DNA of 63,374 bases from Elusimicrobiales bacterium (GCA_028713125.1 JAQTOU010000010.1:1-63374); one strand, 5' to 3'; numbered from the stretch's first letter, positions 24,841 to 34,433 are shown. Translations and numbers: made by a program. The notes: generated by a model from the letters alone, not told the origin.

Positions 24841-26199
24841 ATGAAGCACTTAACCCTTTTTGCGATCTTATTGTCGGCTATCCCGGCAAATGCCCTGGAT
24901 AACAGCCCCCTGACGCTGTCCAAGGCCGTGGAACTCGGCCTTAAAACCGACAATGTGATAATGACGGAGGCGGCGCGGGTCAGCTCAGCCAAAGCCGGGC
25001 TGGAACAGGCTAAACTGTCCAGGCTGGGCGGCTTCAAGCTTAAAGGTATGTACACTAACGGTACCGACCCCGTTTACGCTTTCGCCACCGCTATGCGCCA
25101 GGGGACTTTCGGCATGGCTTCGCTGGCCACTATAAACGATCCCCAGGCCGCTGGAAATTATATGGCCGGGATAGAGGCCGGCGTCCCTCTTTTTACCGGT
25201 TTCGCTATAAGCCACGCTATGAAAATGGGAAATCTCGGCATAGAGGCCGCCCAGAACGGCTATGAAAGAGCGAAGACCGGGATAACTTTCAAGATCACCT
25301 ACCAATGGCTTACTGTGCTGCTCCGCGCAAAGCTCGCCTCGCTTGCCGCCGATACAGTGAAAGCCGCGGAAACCGAATTAAAAACCGCCCAGATGCTTAA
25401 AGATAAAGGAATGGTTCTAGGCTCGGACTATTACGGGGCCGAGGCTATATTATCCGGGCTGCGCGGGTACAGCCTTAACTGGAACAAAGCGCTGGAGCTT
25501 GAAAAAGAGAAGCTGGCCATAGCCCTCGGTGAGGATCCCGCTTCGGCCCGCGAAGTTGCCGGCGTACTTAACGAGTCCGCTTACTCCGACACGACCGGCT
25601 ATAAGCCGACCGAGGCCGATACCGCCGGCCGGCGCGACCTGAAAGCTTTGGAAAAGATGGCGGCTATTTCCGTAGAATCGCAGACCATGCAGAAAGATTC
25701 ATATTTGCCCGTTGTCGAAGCTTTCGGGAGCTGGGAGGCTAACTCTAAAAGCCTCTCGGATTTCAGGGGCAACCGGCTCCTGGGCGTCCGCCTTAATATG
25801 CCACTGGGCGACCCGGGCTATTTCGCGAAAAAAGACGGCGCTAAAGCCGAGGCCGCAATGGCCGCCAGCCGCCTGAACGAAGCCCGCAAGCAGGCGACGG
25901 TAGAAGTAGCCGAAGCCCTGAATAATTATAATGCCGCCAGGGAAAGCCTGCCGGTAGCAAAAGAGACCGTGGAAAAAGCCAGCCAGTCCCTGGAGCTCTT
26001 CCGCCCCCTCTACCGCCAGGGCCGCCAGAGCGTGCTTGAAGTTCTGCGCGCCCAGGCTTCGGTGCTGCAGGCCGAGGCCGCCTATTACGAGACCGTCTAC
26101 AAGCTCCATCTCTACCACGCCCAGACTTTACTGGCCTCCGAGACTTTGGACGCCGCCTCGGTAAAAGAAATGTCGGACAAGCTTGCTTCGAAGAATTAA
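24841..26199 (+). CDS. TolC-family outer-membrane efflux protein
   Basis: A 452-residue exported protein. Start ATG 24841 is chosen because GGAGGCGG lies just upstream and the product then begins with a clean signal peptide (MKHLTLFAILLSAIPANA); ATG 24826 would place the ribosome site inside the gene. Two OEP repeats (about residues 25-215 and 245-440) carry the long Ala/Leu/Glu-rich helices of TolC channels. The typical start LTLSKAVELGL is present. It is followed 31 nt later by an RND pump gene, so it forms the outer-membrane exit of that pump. Confidence 0.9.
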   Translation: MKHLTLFAILLSAIPANALDNSPLTLSKAVELGLKTDNVIMTEAARVSSAKAGLEQAKLSRLGGFKLKGMYTNGTDPVYAFATAMRQGTFGMASLATINDPQAAGNYMAGIEAGVPLFTGFAISHAMKMGNLGIEAAQNGYERAKTGITFKITYQWLTVLLRAKLASLAADTVKAAETELKTAQMLKDKGMVLGSDYYGAEAILSGLRGYSLNWNKALELEKEKLAIALGEDPASAREVAGVLNESAYSDTTGYKPTEADTAGRRDLKALEKMAAISVESQTMQKDSYLPVVEAFGSWEANSKSLSDFRGNRLLGVRLNMPLGDPGYFAKKDGAKAEAAMAASRLNEARKQATVEVAEALNNYNAARESLPVAKETVEKASQSLELFRPLYRQGRQSVLEVLRAQASVLQAEAAYYETVYKLHLYHAQTLLASETLDAASVKEMSDKLASKN

Positions 26200-26230
26200 C
26201 TATTTAAGGAATATCCAGCCGGAGAACATT

Positions 26231-29200
26231 ATGCAAAAAGAAACTCATCACAAATACGGTATAGCCGGGCGCATGGCCGCTTCATTCATAAACTCGCGCC
26301 TCACGCCAATTTTGATCATCACCTTCATCCTGCTCGGCGTCTTCTCCACCTTCAAGCTCCCGCGCGAAGAAGAGCCGCAGATAAACGTGCCGATGTTCGA
26401 CATCATGGTCCCTTTCTACGGCGCCACGCCCAAAGAAATAGAAAAGCACCTGGTGGAAGTGGGCGAGCGCAAACTCTGGGAAATACCCGGCGTGGAATAT
26501 ATCTATTCCATAGCCCAGCCTAACTTCGCTATGTTCACGGTCCGCTTCAAAGTGGGAACCACCCCGGAAGACGCGGCGAACCTTGTTTACACCAAAACCA
26601 TGGATAACAGGGACATGTTCCCGCGCGGCGCCGGCGATCCGCTGATAAAATTCCGCGCCATCGACGACGTGCCGGTGCTTGCCCTCACGCTCTGGGGCGA
26701 AGGAAAGAACGATTACGAGCTGCGCCGCGCCGCCGCCCGGATCCAGACCGAGCTGAACGCCGTCACAAATGTCTCGGAAACCCGCATCATAGGCGGGCAT
26801 AAGCGCCAGTTCATAGTCCATTTCGACCCCGCCGCCATAGCCCGGCACCGCCTCACCCCGCCGATGCTGGCCGGCATAATAAAGATGTCCAATGCCCGCC
26901 TTCCCGCCGGGCACTACAATAACGGCGACGCAAAGCTCCTGGCCGAGACCGACGCTTTCATACGCAGCACCGACGACCTGAAAAATATAATAGTCGGCGT
27001 TTTCGACGGCCACCCGGTCAAGCTTTCCGAAGTGGCCGAGATCGTGGACGGCCCGGACGAGGAAGAGCGCGCCGTCACTATGCTGCAGGGCCCGGCTTCT
27101 TCGATTAAGACAGCGGTCTCCAGCCCGGCCGTAACCCTGTCCGTTGCAAAGCGCCGCGGCGCGAACGCCACCGAGGTTTCCCGCAATATCATGGCCAAAG
27201 TAGAGGCGATGAAAGGCCATGAGATCCCTGACGGGATAAATATCACCGTCACCCGCAATTACGGCGAGACGGCCAAGGCCAAATCGGACGAGCTGATCTA
27301 CCACATGCTCCTGGCCACTCTTTCGGTGACCCTGCTGATAGCCCTTACGCTCGGCCTGCGCGAGGCCGCGGTGGTCCTGGTGGCTATCCCGGTCACGCTC
27401 GCTCTCACGATGCTTGTGTACTTCCTCTACGGCTACACCCTGAACCGCATCACCCTGTTCGCTCTGATCTTCTCCATAGGTATTCTGGTGGACGACGCTA
27501 TCGTAGTGGTGGAGAACATAAACCGGCACTGCGTACTGAACCGGAAAAATTCGCTGTACAGGAATATCCTGAACGCAGTGGACGAAGTAGGCAATCCGAC
27601 CATACTCGCCACCTGGACAGTGATAGCCTCGATCCTGCCTATGGCTTTCGTAAGCGGAATGATGGGCCCCTATATGCGCCCTATACCCATAGGCGCTTCG
27701 GTAGCAATGCTGTTCTCGCTGGGCGTAGCTTTCGCTTTCGCGCCCTGGCTTTATTCCAAGGTGGTGCAGCGCTGGCCTATCAAGCACGCCGAGCATACCG
27801 AAGAAGGCCTGCTCGACCGCGGCTACCGGGCACTGATGAAAAAGCTGATCTACGAGCCCGCGAACGGGAAGAAATTCCTGCTCTTTACCACGGTACTTCT
27901 GGCCGGGGTTCTGGCCATGGTCGGCTTCAGGCTGGTCATCTTCAAAACCCTGCCATTCGATAATAAAAACGAGTTCCAGGTGGTCATAAACATGCCGGAG
28001 AGTTCCTCGCTGGAGCGCACCCAGCGGGCCGCCGGCGAGATGGCAAAATTGCTTGCCGCGGTTCCGGAAGTCAGGGACCTGCAGGTTTACGCCGGCGCCT
28101 CAGCCCCGTATAACTTCAACGGCCTGGTCCGCCATTATTTCCTGCGCAGCGAGCCCTACCAGGCCGATATCCAGGTGAACCTCTCGGACAAAGGCGAGAG
28201 GAAGCGCCAGAGCCACGATATAGCCGTAGCCGTGCGCGAACCGCTGAAGAAAATAGCCGACGCCTACAATGCGAGGGTGCAGGTAGCCGAAGTCCCCCCC
28301 GGCCCTCCCGTAATGTCCACTATGCTGGTGGAAGTCTTCGACCCCAATCCGAAGAACCAGAAAGCCCTGGCCGAAGAGATAAAGAATATCCTTAAGAACA
28401 CCGAGGGGATAGTGGACGTCGATTCCTATATCCCCGAGGACCAGCCGATAACCAGGCTGGTGGTGGACAGGCAGAAAGCCACCCTCAACGGCGTGGCGGC
28501 TTCGGAGATAGTGCAGACGGCCGCGCTCTCCCTGTCCGGGGCCGACATAGACTCGGCGCACGTCGAGGAAGAGAACGAAGCCGTGGATATACGCCTGCGC
28601 CTCTCCCCGGAGAAACGCCGGCAGCTTTCCACGCTTAAAGAAATAAAGTTCTTCTCCCCCAACGGCACGGTAATCCCGATGTCCAGCTTCGTGACCGCCC
28701 AGAACGGCCTGGAGAACCAGCCGATCTACCACAAGAACCTGCAGCGCGTGGCTTATGTGACGGCGGACATCTCCGGGGGAACAGAAAGCCCGGTCTACGC
28801 CGTGATCGACCTGAAAGCGAAAATAGACGCGCTTTCGAAAGCGCGCGGCGCCGAGATCACCCAGTACTTCACGCGCCAGCCGGTGAGCGCCTCCGAGACC
28901 GCGATAAAATGGGACGGCGAATGGCAGATCACCTACGAAGTCTTCCGCGACCTCGGCCTGGCTTTCGCCATGGTGCTGATACTGATCTATATCCTGGTCG
29001 TGGCCTGGTTCGAGGATTTCCTGACGCCACTGATAATAATGGCCGCCATCCCCATGGCCCTTATCGGCATCATCCCGGCGCATTGGGGCATGAAGGCCTT
29101 CTTCACCGCCACGTCGATGATAGGCTTCATAGCCTCGGCCGGTATCGTAGTGCGCAACTCGATCATCCTCGTCGACTTCATCAACCTGAAAGTGCGCGAC

Positions 29201-29491
29201 GGGATGCCGCTGCCTGAAGCCGTGATAGAGGCCGGCGTAGTCCGCTTCCGGCCGATGCTCCTTACCGCCCTGGCCGTCATAGCCGGCGCCGGAGTAATCT
29301 TGTTCGACCCGATCTTCCAGGGCCTGGCCATCTCGCTGATCTCCGGACAGATAGCCGCGACCCTGCTCTCGCGCGTGGCCGTCCCGGTCCTCTATTACCT
29401 GGCCTTCATGAACAACCCCGAGAAACTTAAGAAGAGCAAAAACCCGCAGCCGTCCGAAACGGACGAAGCGCTGGGCTATACCGGAGAATAA
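26231..29491 (+). CDS. RND-family efflux transporter permease
   Basis: A 1086-residue inner-membrane proton-driven pump. Start ATG 26231 follows GGAG; upstream in-frame ATG 26183 would overlap the TolC gene. The RND plan is visible: first helix near residue 25, a large periplasmic loop with KLPREEEPQI and YPGATP-like PFYGATPKEIE, a helix cluster (about 365-560) with the GILVDDAIVVVENI proton-relay block, a second periplasmic loop and final helices with AGIVVRNSIILVDF. The substrate cannot be read. No periplasmic adaptor (HlyD/MFP) gene is in this operon, which is unusual. Confidence 0.92.
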   Translation: MQKETHHKYGIAGRMAASFINSRLTPILIITFILLGVFSTFKLPREEEPQINVPMFDIMVPFYGATPKEIEKHLVEVGERKLWEIPGVEYIYSIAQPNFAMFTVRFKVGTTPEDAANLVYTKTMDNRDMFPRGAGDPLIKFRAIDDVPVLALTLWGEGKNDYELRRAAARIQTELNAVTNVSETRIIGGHKRQFIVHFDPAAIARHRLTPPMLAGIIKMSNARLPAGHYNNGDAKLLAETDAFIRSTDDLKNIIVGVFDGHPVKLSEVAEIVDGPDEEERAVTMLQGPASSIKTAVSSPAVTLSVAKRRGANATEVSRNIMAKVEAMKGHEIPDGINITVTRNYGETAKAKSDELIYHMLLATLSVTLLIALTLGLREAAVVLVAIPVTLALTMLVYFLYGYTLNRITLFALIFSIGILVDDAIVVVENINRHCVLNRKNSLYRNILNAVDEVGNPTILATWTVIASILPMAFVSGMMGPYMRPIPIGASVAMLFSLGVAFAFAPWLYSKVVQRWPIKHAEHTEEGLLDRGYRALMKKLIYEPANGKKFLLFTTVLLAGVLAMVGFRLVIFKTLPFDNKNEFQVVINMPESSSLERTQRAAGEMAKLLAAVPEVRDLQVYAGASAPYNFNGLVRHYFLRSEPYQADIQVNLSDKGERKRQSHDIAVAVREPLKKIADAYNARVQVAEVPPGPPVMSTMLVEVFDPNPKNQKALAEEIKNILKNTEGIVDVDSYIPEDQPITRLVVDRQKATLNGVAASEIVQTAALSLSGADIDSAHVEEENEAVDIRLRLSPEKRRQLSTLKEIKFFSPNGTVIPMSSFVTAQNGLENQPIYHKNLQRVAYVTADISGGTESPVYAVIDLKAKIDALSKARGAEITQYFTRQPVSASETAIKWDGEWQITYEVFRDLGLAFAMVLILIYILVVAWFEDFLTPLIIMAAIPMALIGIIPAHWGMKAFFTATSMIGFIASAGIVVRNSIILVDFINLKVRDGMPLPEAVIEAGVVRFRPMLLTALAVIAGAGVILFDPIFQGLAISLISGQIAATLLSRVAVPVLYYLAFMNNPEKLKKSKNPQPSETDEALGYTGE

Positions 29492-29511
29492 ATACAATAG
29501 GAGCTTATAAT

Positions 29512-29700
29512 ATGAAAATAAACGACGCGCTCAGATTACTTGCGGGCTTCATGGTCCTGCTCAGCGTAGGCCTGGCGGTCTACGTGAACATCAACTTCTT
29601 ATGGCTCACGGCCTTCGTCGGCGCCAACCTGCTCCAATCAGCCTTCACCAAATGGTGCCCCGCCATCTGGTTCTTCCAGAAGATAGGCTTGAAAGAGTAG
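29512..29700 (+). CDS. DUF2892 (YgaP-type) small membrane protein
   Basis: A 62-residue protein with two transmembrane segments (about residues 8-24 and 28-45) and the family end pattern KWCPAIWFFQKIGL. Good ribosome site (TAGGAGC). It is 20 nt after the RND gene, a common companion arrangement, though its role there is unknown. Confidence 0.87.
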   Translation: MKINDALRLLAGFMVLLSVGLAVYVNINFLWLTAFVGANLLQSAFTKWCPAIWFFQKIGLKE

Positions 29701-29704
29701 CCCA

Positions 29705-29835
29705 GGGCCGGACACGTGGACCGGGTTAGCAAAACCCTCGGAGAGCCCGCCGGTTGCATAGCCCGGCGGGCGAACACGGAGTGAGGCCACGGTGTGGCCG
29801 AACGCGTTTTGCGTTCCGGTCCACGTGGCTGGCCC
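29705..29835. repeat. 131-bp structured palindromic repeat, copy 1 (inverted relative to copy 2)
   Basis: The element has 20-bp terminal inverted repeats (29705-29724 with 29816-29835, 18 of 20 paired) and internal hairpins GCCCGCCGG/CCGGCGGGC (about 29745-29769) and GGCCAC-GGT-GTGGCC. Its reverse complement matches 44899-45029 at about 111 of 131 positions without gaps. Several differences keep base pairs intact in both copies. It lies between the DUF2892 gene and the converging sigma-factor gene and contains no ORF. No known family recognised. Confidence 0.85.
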
Positions 29836-29845
29836 GATCGGATAT

Positions 29846-30373
29846 TTAGAAACCTTTTTTCAGGGCGGCTCTTGCGCGGAAGAGGCGGGTTTTGAAGGCG
29901 GGCACGGTTATCTTGAGGACCTTGGCGGCTTCTTCCATGCTCAGGCCCTGGATGTCGGCGAGAGTGACCGCGAGGCGGTAGTCCACGGAGAGTTTAGAAA
30001 GCGCTTTTGTAATGCTTTCGGAAAGTTCCTTGCGCGCCATATCGTCCACATGGGCGATATCCTCGAGCCCGCGCACATCCTCGAGACTCACAAGCTTTTC
30101 CGCTTTCTTCTTGCGGAACTTCATCCAGCAATTATTGGCCGCGATGCGGTAAAGCCAGGTCCCGAAACCCGAGTTCCCCTTGAACTTGGCTATATTCTTG
30201 AAAGCCGAGATGAAGGTTTCCTGGTAAACGTCGTCGGCTTCCGACTTCAGCCCGAGACAGACATAGTTCGCCAGGCCGTAGATCTTCTCCTGGTATTTCT
30301 TCACCAAAGTCTCGAAACTGGCCGTATCGCCGGTACGGGCTTTTTCGATCAGATCTATTTCTTCTTTATCCAT
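29846..30373 (-). CDS. ECF sigma-70 family RNA polymerase sigma factor
   Basis: A 175-residue product. Start ATG 30373 is chosen because GGGGGGAT sits just upstream; a TTG at 30391 is less likely. Region 2 (about residues 15-85) has the LVKKYQEKIYGLAN and DDVYQETFISAFKNIAKF blocks and GTWLYRIAANNCWMKFRKKK. Region 4 (about 118-170) has LSVDYRLAVTLADIQGLSMEEAAKVL and VPAFKTRLFRARAALKKGF. No anti-sigma gene is adjacent. It is the last gene of a long same-strand series, 34 nt after the PAP2 gene, and its target promoters are unknown. Confidence 0.92.
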   Translation of the reverse strand: MDKEEIDLIEKARTGDTASFETLVKKYQEKIYGLANYVCLGLKSEADDVYQETFISAFKNIAKFKGNSGFGTWLYRIAANNCWMKFRKKKAEKLVSLEDVRGLEDIAHVDDMARKELSESITKALSKLSVDYRLAVTLADIQGLSMEEAAKVLKITVPAFKTRLFRARAALKKGF

Positions 30374-30407
30374 TTTATCCCCCCGCGGCAAAACAAATAA
30401 TTACCCC

Positions 30408-31367
30408 TTAAAATTTATAAGCCAAAGAAGCGCCCACCGCGCCTTCCGGAGAAAGGTAGGGCGCGAAATTCAGCGCCGAGGGCGCGGCCGGACCGGCGCG
30501 CTTCGCGGCCGTCCTCCCGTGCGCTATGGCCTTGCCCACCCCGTAGCCCACGGCCAGGCCCAGCGGGTAATCGCTCGCCCAGTGCACGCCATTGTTCACC
30601 ATCTGGAAGCCCAGCGCCGTAAGCAGGGCATATCCCAGCGGCTTGACGTATCTATTGTCCGGATAATTCTCGGCTATCACCGTTATGGTCATCATCCCGG
30701 TGGCCATATGGCCCGAAGGCACGGCGTCGTAGCGCGTTCGGTGCGCCTGAAAATCTTTGAAGGAAGGGAACATCCGCCAGACGCCCCGGGATGCCGAGGC
30801 GGCGCGCGGCGTTTCACGCCCCGTAATGCGCTTAATGATCTGTGTGGTAAAACCGGTGACCAGGAGGCCTTCGCCCAGCTGATGCCCGGTCTGGGAGGCG
30901 CGCCAGTCATCCTTGAGCCAGCCGCGGGTCTCGAAATAGCCGAACAGGCCTATATTTATCCACCCGTCTCCCAGGAAATACATGGCCGAACCGAGATCGT
31001 CGGGGCCGCGGAAAACCGAAACTCCGCCTATCTTCAGGTAGGTCTTGGTCCTGTCCTTGCTTGAGATATTCAGCTTTCTGCCGGTCTTTTTGGTGCTGGT
31101 GTAGATCTTCTGGTCGTAATGGATCAGGAGGACTGTGGAGGCGCCGATAGCCCCGAGCCAGGGCAGGTTCTCTTTCCTGAAACTTTCTTTTACGAAACCG
31201 CCCCAGTCCGAAGGACCGGAGCCGATAGTATGCCAGAGGCCCGGCTTGACGTAAGTAAGCGTCGAACCATCTTTGTTCACGTAGGTCCGGGAAGACGCTT
31301 CCTGGGCGTACAGGCCGGGGGCGCAGAAAGCGGGCAGCAGGAGCAGGCTGGCGAGCAGGTTCTTCAT
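30408..31367 (-). CDS. exported PAP2-family (type 2 phosphatidic-acid phosphatase-like) protein
   Basis: A 319-residue protein with a signal peptide (about 1-21) and a PAP2 domain in its second half. The three phosphatase motifs appear as KRITGRETPR, PSGHMATG and NGVHWASDYPLG, supplying the Lys/Arg, Ser-Gly-His and Arg/His-Asp elements, though the third motif has W instead of the usual SR start. Likely dephosphorylates lipid phosphates or undecaprenyl pyrophosphate at the periplasmic face. Its ATG overlaps the cysS stop by 4 nt, so it is translationally coupled. Confidence 0.82.
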   Translation of the reverse strand: MKNLLASLLLLPAFCAPGLYAQEASSRTYVNKDGSTLTYVKPGLWHTIGSGPSDWGGFVKESFRKENLPWLGAIGASTVLLIHYDQKIYTSTKKTGRKLNISSKDRTKTYLKIGGVSVFRGPDDLGSAMYFLGDGWINIGLFGYFETRGWLKDDWRASQTGHQLGEGLLVTGFTTQIIKRITGRETPRAASASRGVWRMFPSFKDFQAHRTRYDAVPSGHMATGMMTITVIAENYPDNRYVKPLGYALLTALGFQMVNNGVHWASDYPLGLAVGYGVGKAIAHGRTAAKRAGPAAPSALNFAPYLSPEGAVGASLAYKF

Positions 31368-32782
31368 CCGCGTGTATGTTTCCAGGTGGTGCCTTTCGGG
31401 GTGTCTTCTATCAGCACGCCCTTGTCTGAAAGGGCTTTGCGCAGCTCGTCGGAGCGCTTAAAATCTTTGGCTTTGCGGGCGGCCTCGCGTTCCTTGATAA
31501 GGGCGGCGAGCTCCGCCGGAAGTTCTTCGGCCGCTTTCTCGGCGAACAGGTTCAGGGCGAGGACTTCCTCGGCAGCCAGGGCGAAAGCCAGCCTCTGCGG
31601 CGCTGGTATGGAATGGTCCTTCAAGGTCTCCCATAGCACGGCTAGCGCCGCCGGCATGTTCACGTCGTCGGCCAGAGCTTCCGAGAAATCATTGAAATAT
31701 TTAGCTTCGCGGTCCACGGGCGGGACCTGGCCCGAAGCCTCGGACTTCACTTTGGCGGCCTGAGAGCGGAGGCCGTCGAGGCCGCGGGCCGCTGCTTCCA
31801 CGCCTTCCCAGGTGAACTCGAGCTGCTTGCGGTAATGCGTAAGCAGGCAGTAGTAGCGGTAGGCCAGCGGGTCGTAGCCCTTCTCGGGCAGGACGGAAGC
31901 GGTGAGGAAGCCGCCGGCGGACTTGGACATCTTGCCGGAGTCCCCCATTATCAGGAAGCGCACATGCATCCAGTAATTCGAGAAAGGCTTGCCGGTGGCC
32001 GCCTCGGACTGGGCGATCTCGTTGGTATGGTGGATAGCCACATGGTCCTCGCCGCCGCAGTGGATATCCATGGTCTCGCCCAGGTGCTTCATCGCCATGG
32101 CCGAGCATTCCATATGCCAGCCGGGGAAGCCTTTGCCCCAGGGTGAATCCCATTCCATCTGGCGCTTTTCCTCCGGCGTCGAGAATTTCCAGACGGCGAA
32201 ATCGGTCGGGCCGCGCTTGGCCGCATTGGCCTCTATGCGGGCCCCTTCCTTCAGGCCCTCCATATGGCTTTTCCCGGCGAGCTTGCCGTAGTCGGGCAAT
32301 TTAGAGGTGTCGAAATAGAGCCCGTCGCCGGGTATAAGGTAGGTATACCCTTTCTTTTCCAGCGTCACGCCCAGGTCTATCATCTCTTTTATGTACTCGG
32401 TGGCGGGGCAGAGCACTTCCGGCTGCATGCAGTTCAGGGCTTTGAAGTCCTTGAAGAAAGCCTCGGTGTAGAACTTGACCACGTCCCAGGCGGTCTTGCC
32501 CTCGCGGCGGGCGCTGGCCTCCACCTTGTCCTCGCCGGTGTCGGCGTCGGAGGTGAGGTGGCCCACGTCGGTGATGTTCATCACGCGCTTGACCTTGTAG
32601 CCCAGGAATTTCATGGCGCGCACCAGGCCGTCCTCGGCTATGTAGGTGCGCATGTTCCCGATATGGGCGTAGAGGTAGACGGTGGGGCCGCAGGTGTAGA
32701 TGCCGGCCTCGCCTTCTTTTATGGGTTTGAAGAGTTCTTTCTGCCTGGTAAGCGTGTTGTAGAGTCTGAAGTCCATGGTCAT
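31364..32782 (-). CDS. cysS: cysteinyl-tRNA synthetase
   Basis: Class I aminoacyl-tRNA synthetase charging tRNA-Cys in the cytoplasm; 472 residues, normal length. The zinc and ATP site begins CGPTVYLYAHIGN (HIGH-type motif at residues 40-43), GGEDHVAIHHTNEIAQSEA supplies zinc ligands, and GKMSKSAGGF is the KMSKS loop. The C-terminal part is a helical anticodon-binding domain. It overlaps the upstream lipoprotein gene and the downstream PAP2 gene by 4 nt each. Confidence 0.96.
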   Translation of the reverse strand: MTMDFRLYNTLTRQKELFKPIKEGEAGIYTCGPTVYLYAHIGNMRTYIAEDGLVRAMKFLGYKVKRVMNITDVGHLTSDADTGEDKVEASARREGKTAWDVVKFYTEAFFKDFKALNCMQPEVLCPATEYIKEMIDLGVTLEKKGYTYLIPGDGLYFDTSKLPDYGKLAGKSHMEGLKEGARIEANAAKRGPTDFAVWKFSTPEEKRQMEWDSPWGKGFPGWHMECSAMAMKHLGETMDIHCGGEDHVAIHHTNEIAQSEAATGKPFSNYWMHVRFLIMGDSGKMSKSAGGFLTASVLPEKGYDPLAYRYYCLLTHYRKQLEFTWEGVEAAARGLDGLRSQAAKVKSEASGQVPPVDREAKYFNDFSEALADDVNMPAALAVLWETLKDHSIPAPQRLAFALAAEEVLALNLFAEKAAEELPAELAALIKEREAARKAKDFKRSDELRKALSDKGVLIEDTPKGTTWKHTRG

Positions 32783-33210
32783 TTGCCGCCGACCGCCTTT
32801 TTAATTTTTACGTCCAGCTCCCGGAAGAAATCCCCGCAGATCTCGGGCCCGCTGCGGCGCGCGTATTTTTCCTGCATGATGCAGGAGACTTCTATTTCGG
32901 AAAAAGGGTAAACCGCGCCTTTCGGCGCCAGGGAGTAGGTAAAGCCTATCTCCATAGGCTTGTCCCCGACGTGGTTCCTGACCGCTATGTCGTAGCTGGC
33001 GGAAAGCAGCCCCTCCAGCGCCGCCTCGAGGTCGGGGTCCGGGGTTTTCACAAGCCTGAAGGTCCGCTTCTCGAAAACTATCGCGGCGCCGGGGCCCGAA
33101 GGCTGGTCTTTCGTGCCCTGTCCGGAAGGCCCGGGCGCGGCGCAGGCGCCGAGGAAAATAACGGAAAGCAAAAGAACCGGGAGGACGTATATAGAGCTAT
33201 TTTTTTTCAT
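32779..33210 (-). CDS. lipoprotein of unknown function
   Basis: No domain recognised. A 143-residue protein with a lipoprotein signal peptide (LSVIFLGAC, lipobox LGAC, Cys23), then a Gly/Pro/Ser linker and a compact domain (about residues 45-143) containing LVKTPDPDLEAALEGLL and AVRNHVGDKPMEIGF. It is coupled to ispDF upstream and cysS downstream by 4-nt overlaps. Probably anchored to the outer or inner membrane, facing the periplasm. Confidence 0.75.
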   Translation of the reverse strand: MKKNSSIYVLPVLLLSVIFLGACAAPGPSGQGTKDQPSGPGAAIVFEKRTFRLVKTPDPDLEAALEGLLSASYDIAVRNHVGDKPMEIGFTYSLAPKGAVYPFSEIEVSCIMQEKYARRSGPEICGDFFRELDVKIKKAVGGK

Positions 33211-34397
33211 TTCAGCACGCTTACTACGGCGTAGCAGACGACGGCGTCGCCGTGGCCCACCTCGCCGAGCCCCTCGCGGCTTTTCGCTTTGATACTTACG
33301 TCGCCCGCGTCCATTTTGAAGAGCTTCGCCACCGAGTCGCGGATAGCCTCATAATACGGCTTCAGCTTCGGCTCTTCGGCCACTATGGTGGCGTCAACGT
33401 TTATGATGCGGGCTTTTTTTGAGGCGAGGATCTCTAAAACCTTCTCGGCGATGACCGCGCTGGATATGCCCATCAGGGTGAGGTCGGTGGGAGGGAAGTA
33501 GACTCCGATCTCCCCTGCGGAGATAGAGCCCAGGAGCGCGTCGCAGATTGAGTGCAGCACCACGTCCCCGTCCGAATGGCCGAGCAGGCCCTTGGTATGC
33601 TCCACCTTGATCCCGCCGATTATCAGCGGGCGCCCCTCCACCAGGCGGTGGATGTCGTAGCCGAAGCCGGCCCGCGCAAGCGGGACCCTGGAGCGAGTGA
33701 AAACGGTTTTTTCATCTTTCATAAAAGCCTCCGCGATAATCAGGTCCTCCGGGGTGGTCACCTTGATGTTGCGGTAAGTCGAACGCACCACCGCGGCTTT
33801 TATCCCCAGCTTTTCAAGGACCTGCGACTCGTCGCTGTAATCTTTCCCGCTTCCCGCGGCGGCCAGTATTGCGGCCAGGACCTCCAGCCGGTAGCACTGC
33901 GGGGTCTGCACCGCCATAAGGGAGGCGCGGTCCGGGGTGCTCTCGAAATCCGAGCCGCCCGGAGAAACTTTCTTTACGGTGTCCTTCAGCGGCACGGCGG
34001 GCACTGCCGCGCCGGCCTCGGCCGCCTTTTCAAGGCAGGCCTTTATCAGCGCCGCGTCCACCAGCGGCCTGGCCCCGTCGTGCACGGCGACAAGTTCCGC
34101 GCCCGGACTGACCAGCCTGAAAGCGTTCCTGAGGGATTCCGTGCGGGTGGCCCCGGCCGCGGCGACTTTGACGCCGGCTTTTTCCCAGGCCGGCCCGTGT
34201 TTTCCTAAATTCTCCGGGGCGAGCGCCAGGATGACTTTGGAGAAAAGGCCGCTCGAGGTAAAGGCTTCCACCGTCCACTCCAGCATGGGCCGGCCCGCGA
34301 GCGGCAGATACTGCTTCTCCGTCCCCATGCGCGCGCCGGAGCCGCCGGCCAGTATTATAGCCTCGGCCCCGCCCGGCTTCTTTTCTTTTTTAATCAC
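33207..34397 (-). CDS. ispDF: bifunctional IspD/IspF isoprenoid (MEP pathway) enzyme
   Basis: A 396-residue fusion. The IspD domain (about residues 10-225) transfers CMP to methylerythritol 4-phosphate and has AIILAGGSGARMGTEKQYLP and VAVHDGARPLV. The IspF domain (about 238-396) cyclises CDP-ME-2-phosphate, with GFGYDIHRL, LLGHSDGDVVLH and the zinc-site Asp-x-His. Both domains look complete. The start is GTG at 34397. Cytoplasmic. Fusions of this kind are known in several phyla although IspE lies between the two steps. Confidence 0.95.
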   Translation of the reverse strand: MIKKEKKPGGAEAIILAGGSGARMGTEKQYLPLAGRPMLEWTVEAFTSSGLFSKVILALAPENLGKHGPAWEKAGVKVAAAGATRTESLRNAFRLVSPGAELVAVHDGARPLVDAALIKACLEKAAEAGAAVPAVPLKDTVKKVSPGGSDFESTPDRASLMAVQTPQCYRLEVLAAILAAAGSGKDYSDESQVLEKLGIKAAVVRSTYRNIKVTTPEDLIIAEAFMKDEKTVFTRSRVPLARAGFGYDIHRLVEGRPLIIGGIKVEHTKGLLGHSDGDVVLHSICDALLGSISAGEIGVYFPPTDLTLMGISSAVIAEKVLEILASKKARIINVDATIVAEEPKLKPYYEAIRDSVAKLFKMDAGDVSIKAKSREGLGEVGHGDAVVCYAVVSVLK

Positions 34398-34433
34398 GCT
34401 CGTGACCTGTAGCGGTAAAATTTCGCTTCCCGA

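Noticed and set aside
26282-29497. Two long minus-strand ORFs opposite the RND gene
   Set aside because: Same reason: no ribosome site or recognisable domain, and the opposite strand is a well-defined RND transporter.
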